From NCBI RefSeq assembly GCF_013378075.1, contig NZ_CP051131.1, positions 1,922,001 through 1,986,000 of the forward strand: 64,000 nucleotides of DNA, read 5' to 3'. Of this stretch, positions 54,217 to 63,679 are shown piece by piece (within the stretch, counting starts at the first letter, position 1; every line of letters begins with the position of its first letter). Made by a program: the position numbers and the translations under genes. This stretch comes from Parasphingopyxis algicola. GTDB lineage: Bacteria > Pseudomonadota > Alphaproteobacteria > Sphingomonadales > Sphingomonadaceae. Below the pieces are notes generated by a model. The model had not been told where the DNA came from. It did no database searches and worked only from the letters and a program-made list of their open reading frames with translations.

Positions 54217-54882
54217 ATGACCGACACCGCTCCCCTCAAGGCGGCGATCATTCCGGTGACGCCGCTTCAACAGAATAGCACCCTGATCTGGTGCACCAAG
54301 ACGATGCGCGGCGCCTTTACCGATCCCGGCGGCGATCTCGACAAGCTCAAGGCCGCCGCGAAGCAGATGGGGGTGACGATCGAGAAACTGTTGGTCACCC
54401 ATGGGCATCTCGACCATTGCGGCCAGACCAAGATCCTCGCCGACGAGCTCGGTGTACCGATCGAGGGGCCACACGAGGCGGACCGGTTCTGGATCTCGCG
54501 GCTCGAGGATGACGGCCGCAAATGGGGCATGGCCGGCAAGACGTTCGAACCCGATCGATGGCTCGACAATGGCGACCAGGTGACGGTCGGCGAACTGACG
54601 CTCGACGTCTATCACTGCCCCGGCCATACGCCCGGCCATATCGTCTTTCATCATCCCGAATCGAAATTCGCGATCGTCGGCGATGTGCTGTTCCAGGGCT
54701 CGATCGGCCGGACCGACTTCCCGATGAGCAACCATCAGGACCTCATCGACGCGATCACGCAGAAACTCTGGCCATTGGGCGACGATACGGCGTTCGTTCC
54801 GGGCCATGGCCCGATGTCGACCTTCGGCCGGGAACGCCAGACCAACGGGTTCGTCGCCGACCGAATCCTGGCGTCCGTGTAG
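54217..54882 (+). CDS. MBL-fold metallohydrolase, glyoxalase II-like
   Basis: This 221-residue protein has the metal motif THGHLDHCG (THxHxDH), GHTPGHIVFH, VGDVLFQGSIGRTDFP and FVPGHGPMSTFGRE, typical of the YcbL/glyoxalase II group of thioester hydrolases. Zn or Fe binding is expected. Natural substrate unknown. ATG at 54217 or 54205 could be the start. It is divergent from the pab fusion gene with only 60-70 bases between. Confidence 0.9.
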   Translation: MTDTAPLKAAIIPVTPLQQNSTLIWCTKTMRGAFTDPGGDLDKLKAAAKQMGVTIEKLLVTHGHLDHCGQTKILADELGVPIEGPHEADRFWISRLEDDGRKWGMAGKTFEPDRWLDNGDQVTVGELTLDVYHCPGHTPGHIVFHHPESKFAIVGDVLFQGSIGRTDFPMSNHQDLIDAITQKLWPLGDDTAFVPGHGPMSTFGRERQTNGFVADRILASV

Positions 54883-54887
54883 CGCCC

Positions 54888-55313
54888 TCAGGCGTTGACC
54901 GAGGTCGTCGTTTCGAAACCGATGAAACTGGCGCCCGAATAGGCGATCACCAGCGCGTAAATGGCGAGCCCCAGCAGCACGAGCAGCGTCGAGAAGGTAC
55001 CGAACGCGCGCAGCTTGTCGTTGCCATCCATCCCGAAACCATGGGCGATCCGGCCGAGAATGAAGAGAATCGCGGCGCCCCAGAGCCAGAGGCTGGCACC
55101 CCAGGCCAGCTCGACCAATGCGAGCAGGATCAGGAAGAAGGGCGTATATTCGGCGAAATTGGCATGCGCGCGCATCCGGCGGGTCAACAACTCGTTACCG
55201 CCGTCGCCGACCGAGACCTTTTCCGACGTCCGCACGCGGCCGACGCGCACCGCCAGCCAGATATTAAGCAGCGCCGCGGCTGCGGCGATTATCAGTGTGA
55301 TTTCCAGTTTCAT
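54888..55313 (-). CDS. MAPEG family membrane protein
   Basis: This 141-residue membrane protein has four helices and the MAPEG pattern RRMRAHANFAEYTPFFLILLA (first 20 residues: RRMRAHANFAEYTPFFLILL) and LGRIAHGFGMD. Family members include microsomal glutathione transferases; bacterial relatives such as YecN are poorly characterised. ATG at 55313 gives a normal length; the longer frame reaches 55403. It is convergent with the MBL gene. Confidence 0.88.
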   Translation of the reverse strand: MKLEITLIIAAAAALLNIWLAVRVGRVRTSEKVSVGDGGNELLTRRMRAHANFAEYTPFFLILLALVELAWGASLWLWGAAILFILGRIAHGFGMDGNDKLRAFGTFSTLLVLLGLAIYALVIAYSGASFIGFETTTSVNA

Positions 55314-55362
55314 GGCGATCCTCTTATCTTGTCGACCGGGCCCTCGCATGCGGTCACAAAGG

Positions 55363-55390
55363 TTGCAAGCGCGCACAAATTCGCTATATG
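55363..55390 (+). promoter_or_regulatory. Likely promoter of the rpmF-plsX-fabH operon
   Basis: TTGCAA (55363-55368), a 16-base spacer and TATATG (55385-55390) resemble a sigma-70 promoter. It would give a leader of about 115 bases before rpmF. Inside the leader, a perfect 14-base palindrome AATTGCTAGCAATT (55487-55500) abuts the rpmF RBS region. Confidence 0.45.
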
Positions 55391-55510
55391 CGCCCGACTT
55401 CACCGCTTATCGGCTCGGGATCATGCGGCAGCCTTGATGGCCGCCGGAGAAGCTCGTAATGCCGGTGGCGAAACAGTTTTTTGGCAATTGCTAGCAATTA
55501 AGGTGCCGAC

Positions 55511-55708
55511 ATGGCCGTTCCGAAGAGAAAAGTATCGCCCTCCCGCCGTGGCAATCGCCGCGCGCATGATGCGTTGAAGGCCGAAGCCTTTGGCGAATGC
55601 CCCAATTGCGGGGAACTGAAACGCCCGCATCACATGTGCAACGCATGTGGCTTTTACAACGGTCGCGAGATTCTCGACGAAGAGCATCTGAGCAAAGGCC
55701 GGAGATAA
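55511..55708 (+). CDS. rpmF: Ribosomal protein bL32
   Basis: This 65-residue large-subunit protein starts [20 protein letters not shown] and has two CxxC pairs (CPNCG and CNACG) forming a zinc ribbon, the C+ form of L32. ATG at 55511 follows AAGG. It is the first gene of the cluster rpmF-plsX-fabH-ihfA-merR, which links ribosome and membrane-lipid synthesis. Confidence 0.98.
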   Translation: MAVPKRKVSPSRRGNRRAHDALKAEAFGECPNCGELKRPHHMCNACGFYNGREILDEEHLSKGRR

Positions 55709-55712
55709 CCAG

Positions 55713-56759
55713 ATGAGCCGCGCGCCGCGGATCGCCATCGATGCGATGGGCGGCGATGTGGGTGCGGAAGTAATGGTCGCGGGGGCGGCCGCCTCGCGCT
55801 CGGATTTCCCCGATCTCTGCTTCCTGTTTTTCGGCGATGAGACCGCGATTCGCGCGGAAATCGCGAAACACAAGTCGCTTTCCGACAATGTCGAGGTGAT
55901 CCATACCGACGGCGTGATCGCCGGCGAGGACAAGCCGAGCCAGGCGCTCCGGCGTTCCAAGGATTCCTCGATGGGCCTCGCCATCGCGGCGGTGAAGGAC
56001 GGCAACGCCGAAGCGGCGCTTTCGGCCGGCAATACCGGCGCGCTGATGGCGATCGCCAAGGTCGCGTTGCGGACGATGGAAGGCATCGAACGCCCGGCTA
56101 TCTCCGCGCTGCTGCCGACGCTCGGCGAAACCGACGTCGTCATGCTCGATCTCGGCGCCAACGCCGAATGCGACGCGGAAAACCTGGTCCAGTTCGCCGT
56201 CATGGGCGCTGCCTATGCACGCACCGTCCTCGATATCGAACGCCCGCGCACGGCGCTGCTCAATATCGGCACCGAAGAACTGAAGGGCACGGGCATGTTG
56301 CAGGACGCCGCCGCCCGTCTGCGCGCGGCCGATGCATTGCCGCTCGAATTCACCGGCTATATCGAGGGCGACCGGCTGTCGCGCGGCCATGTCGACGTAA
56401 TCGTGACGGACGGCTTTTCCGGCAATATCGCGCTCAAGACGATCGAAGGAACGGCGCGCTTCGTCGCCGACCTGATCCGCCGGGCCTTTACCAGCTCGCT
56501 GCGCTCGAAATTCGGCTTCCTTCTCTCCCGCCCCGCCGCCAACCTGCTGCGTCGCACGCTCGATCCGAACAACCATAATGGCGGCGTCTTTCTCGGCCTC
56601 AACGGCCTCGTCGTCAAAAGCCATGGCGGCGCGGACGACAACGGCGTACGCAACGCGATCAGCGTCGCGGCGAAGATGGCGATGGCCGACATCACCCGAA
56701 AAATTGCGCGGGACCTGGAAAATTTCCCCAAAGACGCGATCGAGGACGCTGCCGAATGA
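55713..56759 (+). CDS. plsX: Phosphate acyltransferase PlsX
   Basis: This 348-residue enzyme makes acyl-phosphate from acyl-ACP for phospholipid synthesis. Typical motifs are [63 protein letters not shown] and [18 protein letters not shown]. It follows rpmF by four bases and overlaps fabH by ATGA. Confidence 0.97.
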   Translation: MSRAPRIAIDAMGGDVGAEVMVAGAAASRSDFPDLCFLFFGDETAIRAEIAKHKSLSDNVEVIHTDGVIAGEDKPSQALRRSKDSSMGLAIAAVKDGNAEAALSAGNTGALMAIAKVALRTMEGIERPAISALLPTLGETDVVMLDLGANAECDAENLVQFAVMGAAYARTVLDIERPRTALLNIGTEELKGTGMLQDAAARLRAADALPLEFTGYIEGDRLSRGHVDVIVTDGFSGNIALKTIEGTARFVADLIRRAFTSSLRSKFGFLLSRPAANLLRRTLDPNNHNGGVFLGLNGLVVKSHGGADDNGVRNAISVAAKMAMADITRKIARDLENFPKDAIEDAAE

Positions 56760-57715
56760 CGACAAGATCGGCGATTTTGGGAACGGGATCGGCTCTTCCC
56801 GCCCGACGGGTCAGCAACGATGAACTGGCAGAGACCGTCGATACGTCCGACGAGTGGATCATCGAACGCACCGGCATCCGCTTCCGGCATATTGCCGGCG
56901 AGGATGAAACGACCGCGAGCCTCGGAACCGCCGCAGCCCGGAGGGCGCTCGACGCTGCCGGTCTGGACGCCGATGAGATCGACCTGATCATCCTCGCTAC
57001 ATCGACGCCCAATCAAACCTTTCCGGCTTCGGCGACGATCATCCAGACCGATCTGGGGATCGAAGACTGTGTCGCCTTCGACGTACAGGCGGTGTGCTCG
57101 GGCTTTCTCTACGCCATGACCGTGGCCGACAACATGATTCGCGGCGGCAGCGCGCACAAGGCGATCGTCATCGGGTCGGAGACATTCAGCCGCATTCTCG
57201 ACTGGGAGGATCGCGGCACCTGCGTCCTGTTCGGCGATGGCGCCGGCGCCGTCGTGCTCGGCGCGGAAGACGGCGAGCGCGGCATCCTCGCCTCCAAGCT
57301 GCACGCCGATGGCCGCCACAACCAGCTCCTTTATGTCGACGGCGGGCCGTCGACCACGGGAACGGTCGGCAAGCTCCGCATGAAGGGCCGGGAAGTGTTC
57401 CGCCATGCGGTGGTCAACCTGGCCAACGTCCTCCACGAAACGCTGGACGCGGCGGAACTGACGGCGGCGGATGTCGACTGGATCGTACCGCACCAGGCCA
57501 ACCGCCGGATACTCGACGCGACCGCGAAGAAGCTTGACCTGCCACCGGAAAAGGTCGTGATCACCGTCGATCGGCATGCCAACACCTCGGCGGCGTCGGT
57601 GCCACTGGCGCTCGACACCGCGATCCGCGACGGGCGCATCAAACGCGGGGACGTGCTCGCGCTCGAGGCGATGGGCGGCGGTTTCACTTGGGGAGCGTCG
57701 ATCATTCGTTATTGA
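56756..57715 (+). CDS. fabH: Beta-ketoacyl-ACP synthase III
   Basis: This 319-residue enzyme starts fatty acid elongation by condensing acetyl-CoA with malonyl-ACP. The triad is present: Cys114 in [13 protein letters not shown], His in [13 protein letters not shown] and Asn in [10 protein letters not shown]. The start overlaps the plsX stop. The length fits the family. Confidence 0.97.
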   Translation: MTTRSAILGTGSALPARRVSNDELAETVDTSDEWIIERTGIRFRHIAGEDETTASLGTAAARRALDAAGLDADEIDLIILATSTPNQTFPASATIIQTDLGIEDCVAFDVQAVCSGFLYAMTVADNMIRGGSAHKAIVIGSETFSRILDWEDRGTCVLFGDGAGAVVLGAEDGERGILASKLHADGRHNQLLYVDGGPSTTGTVGKLRMKGREVFRHAVVNLANVLHETLDAAELTAADVDWIVPHQANRRILDATAKKLDLPPEKVVITVDRHANTSAASVPLALDTAIRDGRIKRGDVLALEAMGGGFTWGASIIRY

Positions 57716-57784
57716 CGGGGAATTGCCCGATCGCGATCGCTAAGATATGGAATAAACAATAAAAACGATATTGGGGGGTTGCTT

Positions 57785-58084
57785 ATGAGCGACGCAGGAA
57801 CATTGACCCGGGCCGATCTGGCCGACTCCGTCCACGAAACGCTGGGCCTTTCGCGCGCAGATTCGGCGCAGCTCGTCGAATCGGTGCTTGCGCATATGTG
57901 CGATGCGCTGTCGGATGGCGAGAATGTGAAAATCTCCGGTTTCGGCAGTTTCGTTCTGCGCGACAAGGGAGAACGTATCGGCCGGAATCCGAAAACGGGC
58001 GTCGAAGTGCCGATCGCGCCGCGCCGCGTGCTGACCTTCCGCGCCAGCCAGTCCATGCGGGAAACGATCGTCGAGGGAGCCTGA
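57785..58084 (+). CDS. ihfA: Integration host factor subunit alpha
   Basis: This 99-residue DNA-bending protein of the HU/IHF family contains [43 protein letters not shown] (split here as [14 protein letters not shown] and RIGRNPKTG), and [12 protein letters not shown]. The beta-arm Pro is in the VPIAPRRV stretch. ATG at 57785 with GGGGGG seven bases upstream is better than the TTG at 57779. An AT-rich gap (57716-57784) before it may hold its own promoter. Confidence 0.95.
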   Translation: MSDAGTLTRADLADSVHETLGLSRADSAQLVESVLAHMCDALSDGENVKISGFGSFVLRDKGERIGRNPKTGVEVPIAPRRVLTFRASQSMRETIVEGA

Positions 58085-58095
58085 ACCGGTAACAG

Positions 58096-58452
58096 ATGGC
58101 CAAGGACGCGGACGCCTTTCGCACGATCGGGGAACTATCCAGCCAGCTTGGCGTCGCGCAGCATATCTTGCGCTATTGGGAAACCCGCTTCCCGCAGCTC
58201 CAGCCGCTCAAACGCGCCGGCAATCGCCGCTACTACCGTCCCGCCGATGTTGCGCTGGTCGAGCGCATCCACCGGCTGCTCAACGAGGACGGCTATACGA
58301 TCCGCGGCGTGCAGAAGGTCCTGTCCGGCAAGTCGGGAGAGCGTGAAGGATCCGGGCAACCGGAATCGGAACCGCACGCTGCGCTGCCGCCAGAACTGCT
58401 GACCGAACTCAAGAGCCTGAGAGCCGATCTTGCCGCCGCGCTGGAGCGCTGA
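58096..58452 (+). CDS. MerR family transcriptional regulator
   Basis: This 118-residue regulator has the MerR winged helix: RTIGELSSQLGVAQHILRYWETRF (given as IGELSSQLGVAQHILRYWET) then LKRAGNRRYYRPADVALVERI and LNEDGYTIRGVQKVL. The C-terminal dimer helix is short and there is no metal- or drug-binding domain. It is the regular neighbour of ihfA in alphaproteobacteria; its targets are not known from the sequence. Confidence 0.92.
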   Translation: MAKDADAFRTIGELSSQLGVAQHILRYWETRFPQLQPLKRAGNRRYYRPADVALVERIHRLLNEDGYTIRGVQKVLSGKSGEREGSGQPESEPHAALPPELLTELKSLRADLAAALER

Positions 58453-58458
58453 CCCGCA

Positions 58459-60039
58459 TCAGGCGGCCAGCGCCTCGGCGATCAGCTTGCGGACATTGTC
58501 GATCCCGTAGAGCGCGGCGAAACTGCCCATGCGCGGCCCCTGGCTCGTGCCGAGCAGCGTTTCGTACAGCGCCTTGAACCAGTCGCGCAGCGGCTCGAAC
58601 TCGTGCCGCTTGCCGATCTCGAACACCGCATTCTGGATGGTCTCCGCATCGGCATCCTCCGGCATCGCCGCGAGCGCGTCGTCGAGGTCGCGCAACGACG
58701 CCGCCTCGCGCTCGTCCGGCGCGCGCCGCTCCAGCGTATCGGCAACGAAATCGCGGAAATAGGCGAGCGCATGGCCGATCAGCGCGTCGAGCGCGGGATG
58801 GCTTTCGGGGCTCGCCTCGGGCGCATAGCGCCGGACGAAGCCCCAGATCAGGTCCTTGTCGTCGGTGCTCGCGACGCCGACCAGGTTCAGCAACAGCGCG
58901 AAACTGATCGGCATGTGCGGCGCGGGCGGGTTGCCGGCATGGACATGGTGCACGGGGTTGGGCAGCCGCTGCTCGATCGGCTGGTCCGGATAGGCAGCAA
59001 GGAAGCGGTGATATTCGTCGACCGCCTTGGGGATGATCCCGAAGGAGAGCTGCTTCGCCTTTTTCGGATCGCGATAGATGTAGAAGCTCAGCGATTCTTG
59101 CGGCGCATAGGTCAGCCATTCCTCGATGGTGACGCCATTGCCCTTGGTCTTCGAAATCTTCTGGCCATTCTCGTCGAGGAAGAGTTCATAGTTGAACCCA
59201 TCGGGCGGCCTGGCGCCGAGGACGCGCGCGATCTTCGAGCTTTGCGTCACCGAATCGATCAGATCCTTGCCCGACATCTCATAATCGACACCGAGCGCCA
59301 CCCAGCGCAGCGCCCAATCGACCTTCCACTGCAACTTGGCCGCGCCGCCGAGGATACAATGCTCGACCGCTTCGTCGGTCGCCGGATCGACGAACCGGAC
59401 GATACCCCCGGCCGGATCGAGGACTTCGACCGGCACCTGGAGCACCTTGCCGCTGACCGGCGAGATCGGCAGCACGGGCGAATAGGTCGCGCGCCGTTCC
59501 TCGCCCAGGGTCGGCAGCATGACGTCCATGATCTTGTCGTAGCGCGCGAGGACGAGCGTCAGCGTCTCGTCGAAACGGCCGGACTGATAGCAGTCGGACG
59601 AGGCCATGAATTCGTAATCGAAGCCGAAACGATCGAGAAACTGGCGCAGCATCGCATTGTTGTGCGCGGCGAAGCTCTCATGCTCGGTATCGAACGGGTT
59701 CGGCACGCGGCACAGCGGCTCGTCCAGATGCTCGGCCAGCATGTCCCGATTGGGCAAATTTTCCGCAACCTTGCGCATCCCGTCCATATCATCGGAAAAG
59801 GCGATGAGCTTGGTCGGATAGTCGCTCATCTCGCTGAACGCGTGACGCACCATCTCGGTCCGCGCGACCTCCTGAAAAGTGCCGAGATGCGGCAGGCCGC
59901 TCGGCCCGTACCCCGTTTCGAACAGGATCGGCGAACCGTCCGGCTTGCCGTCCGGATAGCGTTTCAGGAGTTTCCGCGCCTCCTCATAGGGCCAGGCTTT
60001 GGACTGCATTGCATATTGGCTGATCGGCTGGGATGTCAT
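58459..60039 (-). CDS. lysS: Class I lysyl-tRNA synthetase
   Basis: This 526-residue enzyme charges tRNA-Lys. It is of the class I (archaeal-type, LysK) form, not the class II enzyme of E. coli: HIGH-like PSGLPHLGTF (46-55), KMSKS-like KISKTKGNG and LFETGYGPSG. Most alphaproteobacteria use this form. The ATG at 60039 gives the expected N-terminus MTSQPISQYAMQSKAWPYEE. It is convergent with the merR gene and divergent from the helicase gene. Confidence 0.96.
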   Translation of the reverse strand: MTSQPISQYAMQSKAWPYEEARKLLKRYPDGKPDGSPILFETGYGPSGLPHLGTFQEVARTEMVRHAFSEMSDYPTKLIAFSDDMDGMRKVAENLPNRDMLAEHLDEPLCRVPNPFDTEHESFAAHNNAMLRQFLDRFGFDYEFMASSDCYQSGRFDETLTLVLARYDKIMDVMLPTLGEERRATYSPVLPISPVSGKVLQVPVEVLDPAGGIVRFVDPATDEAVEHCILGGAAKLQWKVDWALRWVALGVDYEMSGKDLIDSVTQSSKIARVLGARPPDGFNYELFLDENGQKISKTKGNGVTIEEWLTYAPQESLSFYIYRDPKKAKQLSFGIIPKAVDEYHRFLAAYPDQPIEQRLPNPVHHVHAGNPPAPHMPISFALLLNLVGVASTDDKDLIWGFVRRYAPEASPESHPALDALIGHALAYFRDFVADTLERRAPDEREAASLRDLDDALAAMPEDADAETIQNAVFEIGKRHEFEPLRDWFKALYETLLGTSQGPRMGSFAALYGIDNVRKLIAEALAA

Positions 60040-60352
60040 GGCGCCGCAGCCATAGCCGGGCGCACCGGGCCGGATAACCCCCTTTTATTCGTCTTTGGCC
60101 AACGGCCGTTCACATAAAGCGTATCTTGGCTGAATGGAATCGCCGAAACGGGCGCCGGTTGACACTGGTTGACACGCGCCCGGGTTTCCCCGGCCCCTCG
60201 GGGCGCCGAAACCGATGTCGAGCGGATCATGGGGCAGCGCGGGTTCATCGCCTTTGGCTGACACGCTTTTTCCTATTTTGGAAGCGCAAAGACCGGCCGC
60301 TCGCGATGGCCATGTTGCTCTTCCGTTCCCGTTGGGCGAAGGATGGCCGTCC
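60040..60352. other. Intergenic region between lysS and the Fe-S helicase gene
   Basis: No gene is proposed in these 313 bases. The helicase frame is open from 60215, but the segment 60250-60300 is AT-rich and looks like control DNA. GGTTGACAC occurs twice, 10 bases apart (60157-60165 and 60167-60175). Divergent promoters for lysS and the helicase must lie here but no good -35/-10 pair stands out. Confidence 0.4.
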
Positions 60353-63085
60353 GTGTCGAAACCCGCTCCCCTCCCCTATCGCGCGCTCCATGCCACCCAT
60401 GGCGGTATATGGATCGCCTCGGGCGACGGGGAGATTCGCGAAAGCGGGCGCGGCGAAGCGATTTCGGCCGCCGCCGAAACGCCGATGATCGTGTTGAACG
60501 CGCCGATGACCGGACAGCGTCTCGGCTATCCGGAACTGTCCGGTCTCGACCTGCTCGAACTGTTCGCCTTCGTCCATCCCGCGCGCTTCACCGTGCCGAC
60601 ACCGGCGGGAATCGCGCGCACCCTGGGCCTTCCCGTGCCGGAGACCGACGAGGATGCGGCGATGCTGTTGCTCGACGCCGCGCGGCATCTGCTCGAAACT
60701 TTGCAATGGGAGGGCTGGGGCGAACGCGAGGGCGCCTGGAGCGCCGCGCAGAACCTGTTCCGCCTGCGCTGGCCCTGGGCGGCGACGGTGGCCGAACGGA
60801 TCGCCAAACCCGACAAGGCCGAGCGCTGGCTCTTTTCGCGGCTGCCCGAATGGGAGGATCAGCCGCCCCGCCCCACCCCGCGCACCGTCACCATGGACGA
60901 GCATCGGGCGGTCGACCGGCTCGAGACCCTGGTCGGCGAAGAGGCCGAGCGGCGCGAGGGCCAGCGCGACTATGCGCGCGCGGCCGCCCGCGTCTTCGAC
61001 CCGCGTCCGGCGGCAGGCAAACCCAATATGCTGATCGCCGAAGCCGGCACCGGGATCGGCAAGACGCTCGGTTATCTCGCGCCGGCCTCGCTCTGGGCGA
61101 AGGAAGCGGACGGCGCGGTCTGGCTCTCGACCTATACCAAGGCGCTGCAACGCCAGCTCGACCGCGAGACGGAGAAGCTTTTCCCCGACGCCGCCGAACG
61201 GCGCGAAAAGGTGGTCGTCCGCAAGGGCCGCGAAAATTATCTCTGCCTGCTCAATCTCGAGGACGCGCTGCAAGGCGGCTTTGCCGGCCGTGCGGCGGTG
61301 CTCGCGCAGCTCGTCGCGCGCTGGGCAGCCTATAGCAAGGATGGCGACATGGTCGGCGGCGACCTGCCGGGCTGGCTGCCGACGCTGTTCCGGCGCGCGG
61401 GTGCGACGGCGCTGACCGACCGGCGCGGCGAATGCGTCTATGCCGGCTGCCCGCATTACCGCAAATGTTTCATCGAACGCTCGGCCCGGGCAGCGGAAGG
61501 CGCCGATCTCGTCATCGCCAACCATGCGCTGGTGATGATCATGGCCGAGCGGCGGCGGGAGGATAGCTCGGCTCTCTCCCGGATCGTCTTCGACGAGGGC
61601 CATCATCTGTTCGATGCCGCCGATTCGACCTTTTCCGCCGCGCTGACCGGGCAGGAAGCCATCGAGCTCAGACGCTGGATCATCGGTCCCGAAGGCAAGC
61701 ATCGCGGCCGGCGGCGGGGCTTGTCGGCACGGCTCATGGACGTCGCCTCCTATGACGAGGCGGGCGGCGCGGCGATCGAGGCGGCAAGCACGGCGGCCGC
61801 GGCCCTTCCCGGCGACGGCTGGCTCGGCCGGATCGCCGAAGGCATTCCCCTCGGGCCGGTCGAGAAACTGCTCGCCGCCGTGCGCGGCACGGTCTTCGCC
61901 CGCGCCAAGGCGCAGGATGCCGGCTATGGGCTGGAGACCGAAGCGGCCGAACTGGACGGCGCGCTGATCGCGGCCGTGAGCGCAGCGGCCGAGGCGCTCG
62001 AGGCGCTGCACCGCCCGCTCGCCATCCTGCGCCAGCGGCTCGAAGCCGTGCTGGAAGACGCGCCGGACTGGCTCGACACCCAGGCCCGGGCGCGGATCGA
62101 GGGGGCGATGATGGGGCTGACGATGCGCGGCCAGATGCTCGCCGCCTGGATCTCCCTGCTCGCCCGGCTCGGCGGCCCCGCCGATCCCGATTTCGTCGAT
62201 TGGCTGGCGATCGACCGCTATGAGGGTCGCGAATATGATATCGGCCTGCACCGCCACTGGCTCGACCCGACCAAGCCGCTCGCCGAAACCGTCATCAAGC
62301 CCGCGCATGGCCTGATCGTCACATCGGCGACCTTGAAGGGCGGCGAGGATTGGAACGCGGCCGAGGCGCGCGCCGGTGCCCCGCATCTCGATTTTGCGCC
62401 GGAACGGTTCGAGGCGCCGAGCCCCTTCGACTATGCGGCGAACAGCGAGGTGCTGATCGTCACCGACATCAAGAAGGGCGACCTGCCGGCGCTCGCCGGC
62501 GCCTATGCGCGGCTGATCGAGGCGGCCAATGGCGGTACGCTCGGCCTCTTCACCGCCATCGCACGCCTCAAAGCGGTCCATGCCCGGATCGCCGACCGGC
62601 TGGCGAGAAACGGCCTGCCGCTCTACAGCCAGCATGTCGATCCAATCGACACCGGCACCCTGATCGATATCTTCCGCGACGACGCCCATGCCTCGCTGCT
62701 CGGCACCGATGCGTTGCGCGACGGCGTCGACGTGCCGGGTGAATCCCTGCGGCTCGTGCTCCTCGAAACCGTGCCTTGGCCGCGCCCGACCGTGCTCCAT
62801 GCAGCCCGTAAACTCGCCAATGGCGGCAATGCCTATGTCGACCGGGTCGTCCGCGCCCGGCTCGCCCAGGCGTTCGGGCGCCTGATCCGCCGCAAGGACG
62901 ATAGCGGCATGTTCGTGCTGCTCTCCGCCGCCACGCCCTCGCGATTGCTCACCGCTTTCCCCGAAGGAACGCCCGTGTCGCGCGTGCCGCTCGACGAAGC
63001 GGTCGCGCGGGTATCGGCGCGTCTTTCTTCCGTCGCCGATTTCGGGCAACAGGCGGGGATGCCGAACCCTGTGGAGAATTCATGA
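60353..63085 (+). CDS. ATP-dependent DNA helicase, DinG/XPD-like with Fe-S cluster
   Basis: This protein of about 910 residues is a superfamily 2 helicase with Walker A AEAGTGIGKTLGYL, DEGHH (Walker B, VFDEGHHLFDAADS) and the C-terminal GTDALRDGVDVPGE and QAFGRLIRRKDD (motifs V-VI). Four cysteines between motifs Ia and II (NYLC, GEC, AGC and RKC) should hold a 4Fe-4S cluster. GTG at 60353 gives the N-terminus MSKPAPLPYRALHATHGG; ATG at 60215 would add 46 residues. The N-terminal 200 residues are lineage-specific. The stop overlaps the next gene. Confidence 0.9.
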   Translation: MSKPAPLPYRALHATHGGIWIASGDGEIRESGRGEAISAAAETPMIVLNAPMTGQRLGYPELSGLDLLELFAFVHPARFTVPTPAGIARTLGLPVPETDEDAAMLLLDAARHLLETLQWEGWGEREGAWSAAQNLFRLRWPWAATVAERIAKPDKAERWLFSRLPEWEDQPPRPTPRTVTMDEHRAVDRLETLVGEEAERREGQRDYARAAARVFDPRPAAGKPNMLIAEAGTGIGKTLGYLAPASLWAKEADGAVWLSTYTKALQRQLDRETEKLFPDAAERREKVVVRKGRENYLCLLNLEDALQGGFAGRAAVLAQLVARWAAYSKDGDMVGGDLPGWLPTLFRRAGATALTDRRGECVYAGCPHYRKCFIERSARAAEGADLVIANHALVMIMAERRREDSSALSRIVFDEGHHLFDAADSTFSAALTGQEAIELRRWIIGPEGKHRGRRRGLSARLMDVASYDEAGGAAIEAASTAAAALPGDGWLGRIAEGIPLGPVEKLLAAVRGTVFARAKAQDAGYGLETEAAELDGALIAAVSAAAEALEALHRPLAILRQRLEAVLEDAPDWLDTQARARIEGAMMGLTMRGQMLAAWISLLARLGGPADPDFVDWLAIDRYEGREYDIGLHRHWLDPTKPLAETVIKPAHGLIVTSATLKGGEDWNAAEARAGAPHLDFAPERFEAPSPFDYAANSEVLIVTDIKKGDLPALAGAYARLIEAANGGTLGLFTAIARLKAVHARIADRLARNGLPLYSQHVDPIDTGTLIDIFRDDAHASLLGTDALRDGVDVPGESLRLVLLETVPWPRPTVLHAARKLANGGNAYVDRVVRARLAQAFGRLIRRKDDSGMFVLLSAATPSRLLTAFPEGTPVSRVPLDEAVARVSARLSSVADFGQQAGMPNPVENS

Positions 63086-63627
63086 AGCGCCTGATCCTCC
63101 TGCGTCACGCCAAATCGAGCTGGGACGACCCGGTGAAACGCGATTTCGACCGCCCGCTCAACGAGAAGGGCAAGCGCGCGGCGACCCTGATGGGCGAGCA
63201 TATGCAGGAAGAGGGCGTGATGTTCGATGCCGTGATCGCCTCGCCCGCCATCCGTGTGATCGAGACGCTGGAAAGCGTCGCCAAGGGCTATGGCGAGGCG
63301 ATCGAGCCGGAATGGGACCGGCGCGTCTATCTCGCTTCCAACATGACGCTGCTCGATGTGGTGCACGAAGCCGGCGACGGCTCGGATGCACTATTGCTGT
63401 CCGGCCATAATTCGGGACTCGAGGATCTCGTCCTGCTGCTCGTTCCCGACACGAAGGGCGACGCGGCGAGAGCGGCGGTCGAGGAAAAATTCCCGACCTG
63501 CGCGCTCGCCGAAATGGAATTCGATGTCGACAGCTGGGCCGATATCGCGCCGGGGACCGGCAGGCTTGTCCGCTATGTCAGGCCGCGCGATCTCGACCCC
63601 GATCTGGGGCCCGACGAGCCCAAATAG
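63082..63627 (+). CDS. SixA-like histidine phosphatase
   Basis: This 181-residue protein has the RHG-type catalytic motif ILLRHAKSSWDDP near the N-terminus, RPLNEKGKRAA, SPAIRVIETLE and the second catalytic His in LLSGHNSGLEDL. SixA-type phosphatases remove phosphate from protein histidines such as HPt domains; the target here is unknown. Its start overlaps the helicase stop as ATGA. Confidence 0.92.
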   Translation: MKRLILLRHAKSSWDDPVKRDFDRPLNEKGKRAATLMGEHMQEEGVMFDAVIASPAIRVIETLESVAKGYGEAIEPEWDRRVYLASNMTLLDVVHEAGDGSDALLLSGHNSGLEDLVLLLVPDTKGDAARAAVEEKFPTCALAEMEFDVDSWADIAPGTGRLVRYVRPRDLDPDLGPDEPK

Positions 63628-63631
63628 GAAA

Positions 63632-63659
63632 GGGCGTCCGCGGCGAACCGCGAACGCCC
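63632..63659. terminator. Hairpin between convergent genes
   Basis: The arms GGGCGTCCGCGG (63632-63643) and CCGCGAACGCCC (63648-63659) pair around a CGAA tetraloop with a single mismatch. There is no T tract, so it may be a weak or bidirectional terminator for the phosphatase gene and the DUF885 gene. Confidence 0.5.
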
Positions 63660-63679
63660 CTTCAAACGCGCACTCAGTC

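Noticed and set aside
52285-54882. An 865-residue plus-strand open frame
   Set aside because: Its first two thirds are antisense to the PabB-PabC fusion and are rich in Arg, Gly and Asp, typical of antisense frames in GC-rich DNA. Only the C-terminal part from 54217 is a real gene.
58459-60039. Class I LysRS as evidence of recent transfer from archaea
   Set aside because: This form is standard in alphaproteobacteria, so it is not unusual for the host.
60157-60175. Direct repeat GGTTGACAC twice, 10 bases apart
   Set aside because: It may be two overlapping -35-like boxes, but no matching -10 is present and there is no further copy.
60245-63049. A 934-residue minus-strand open frame
   Set aside because: It is antisense to the Fe-S helicase, which has clear motifs. 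The frame has no recognisable domain.
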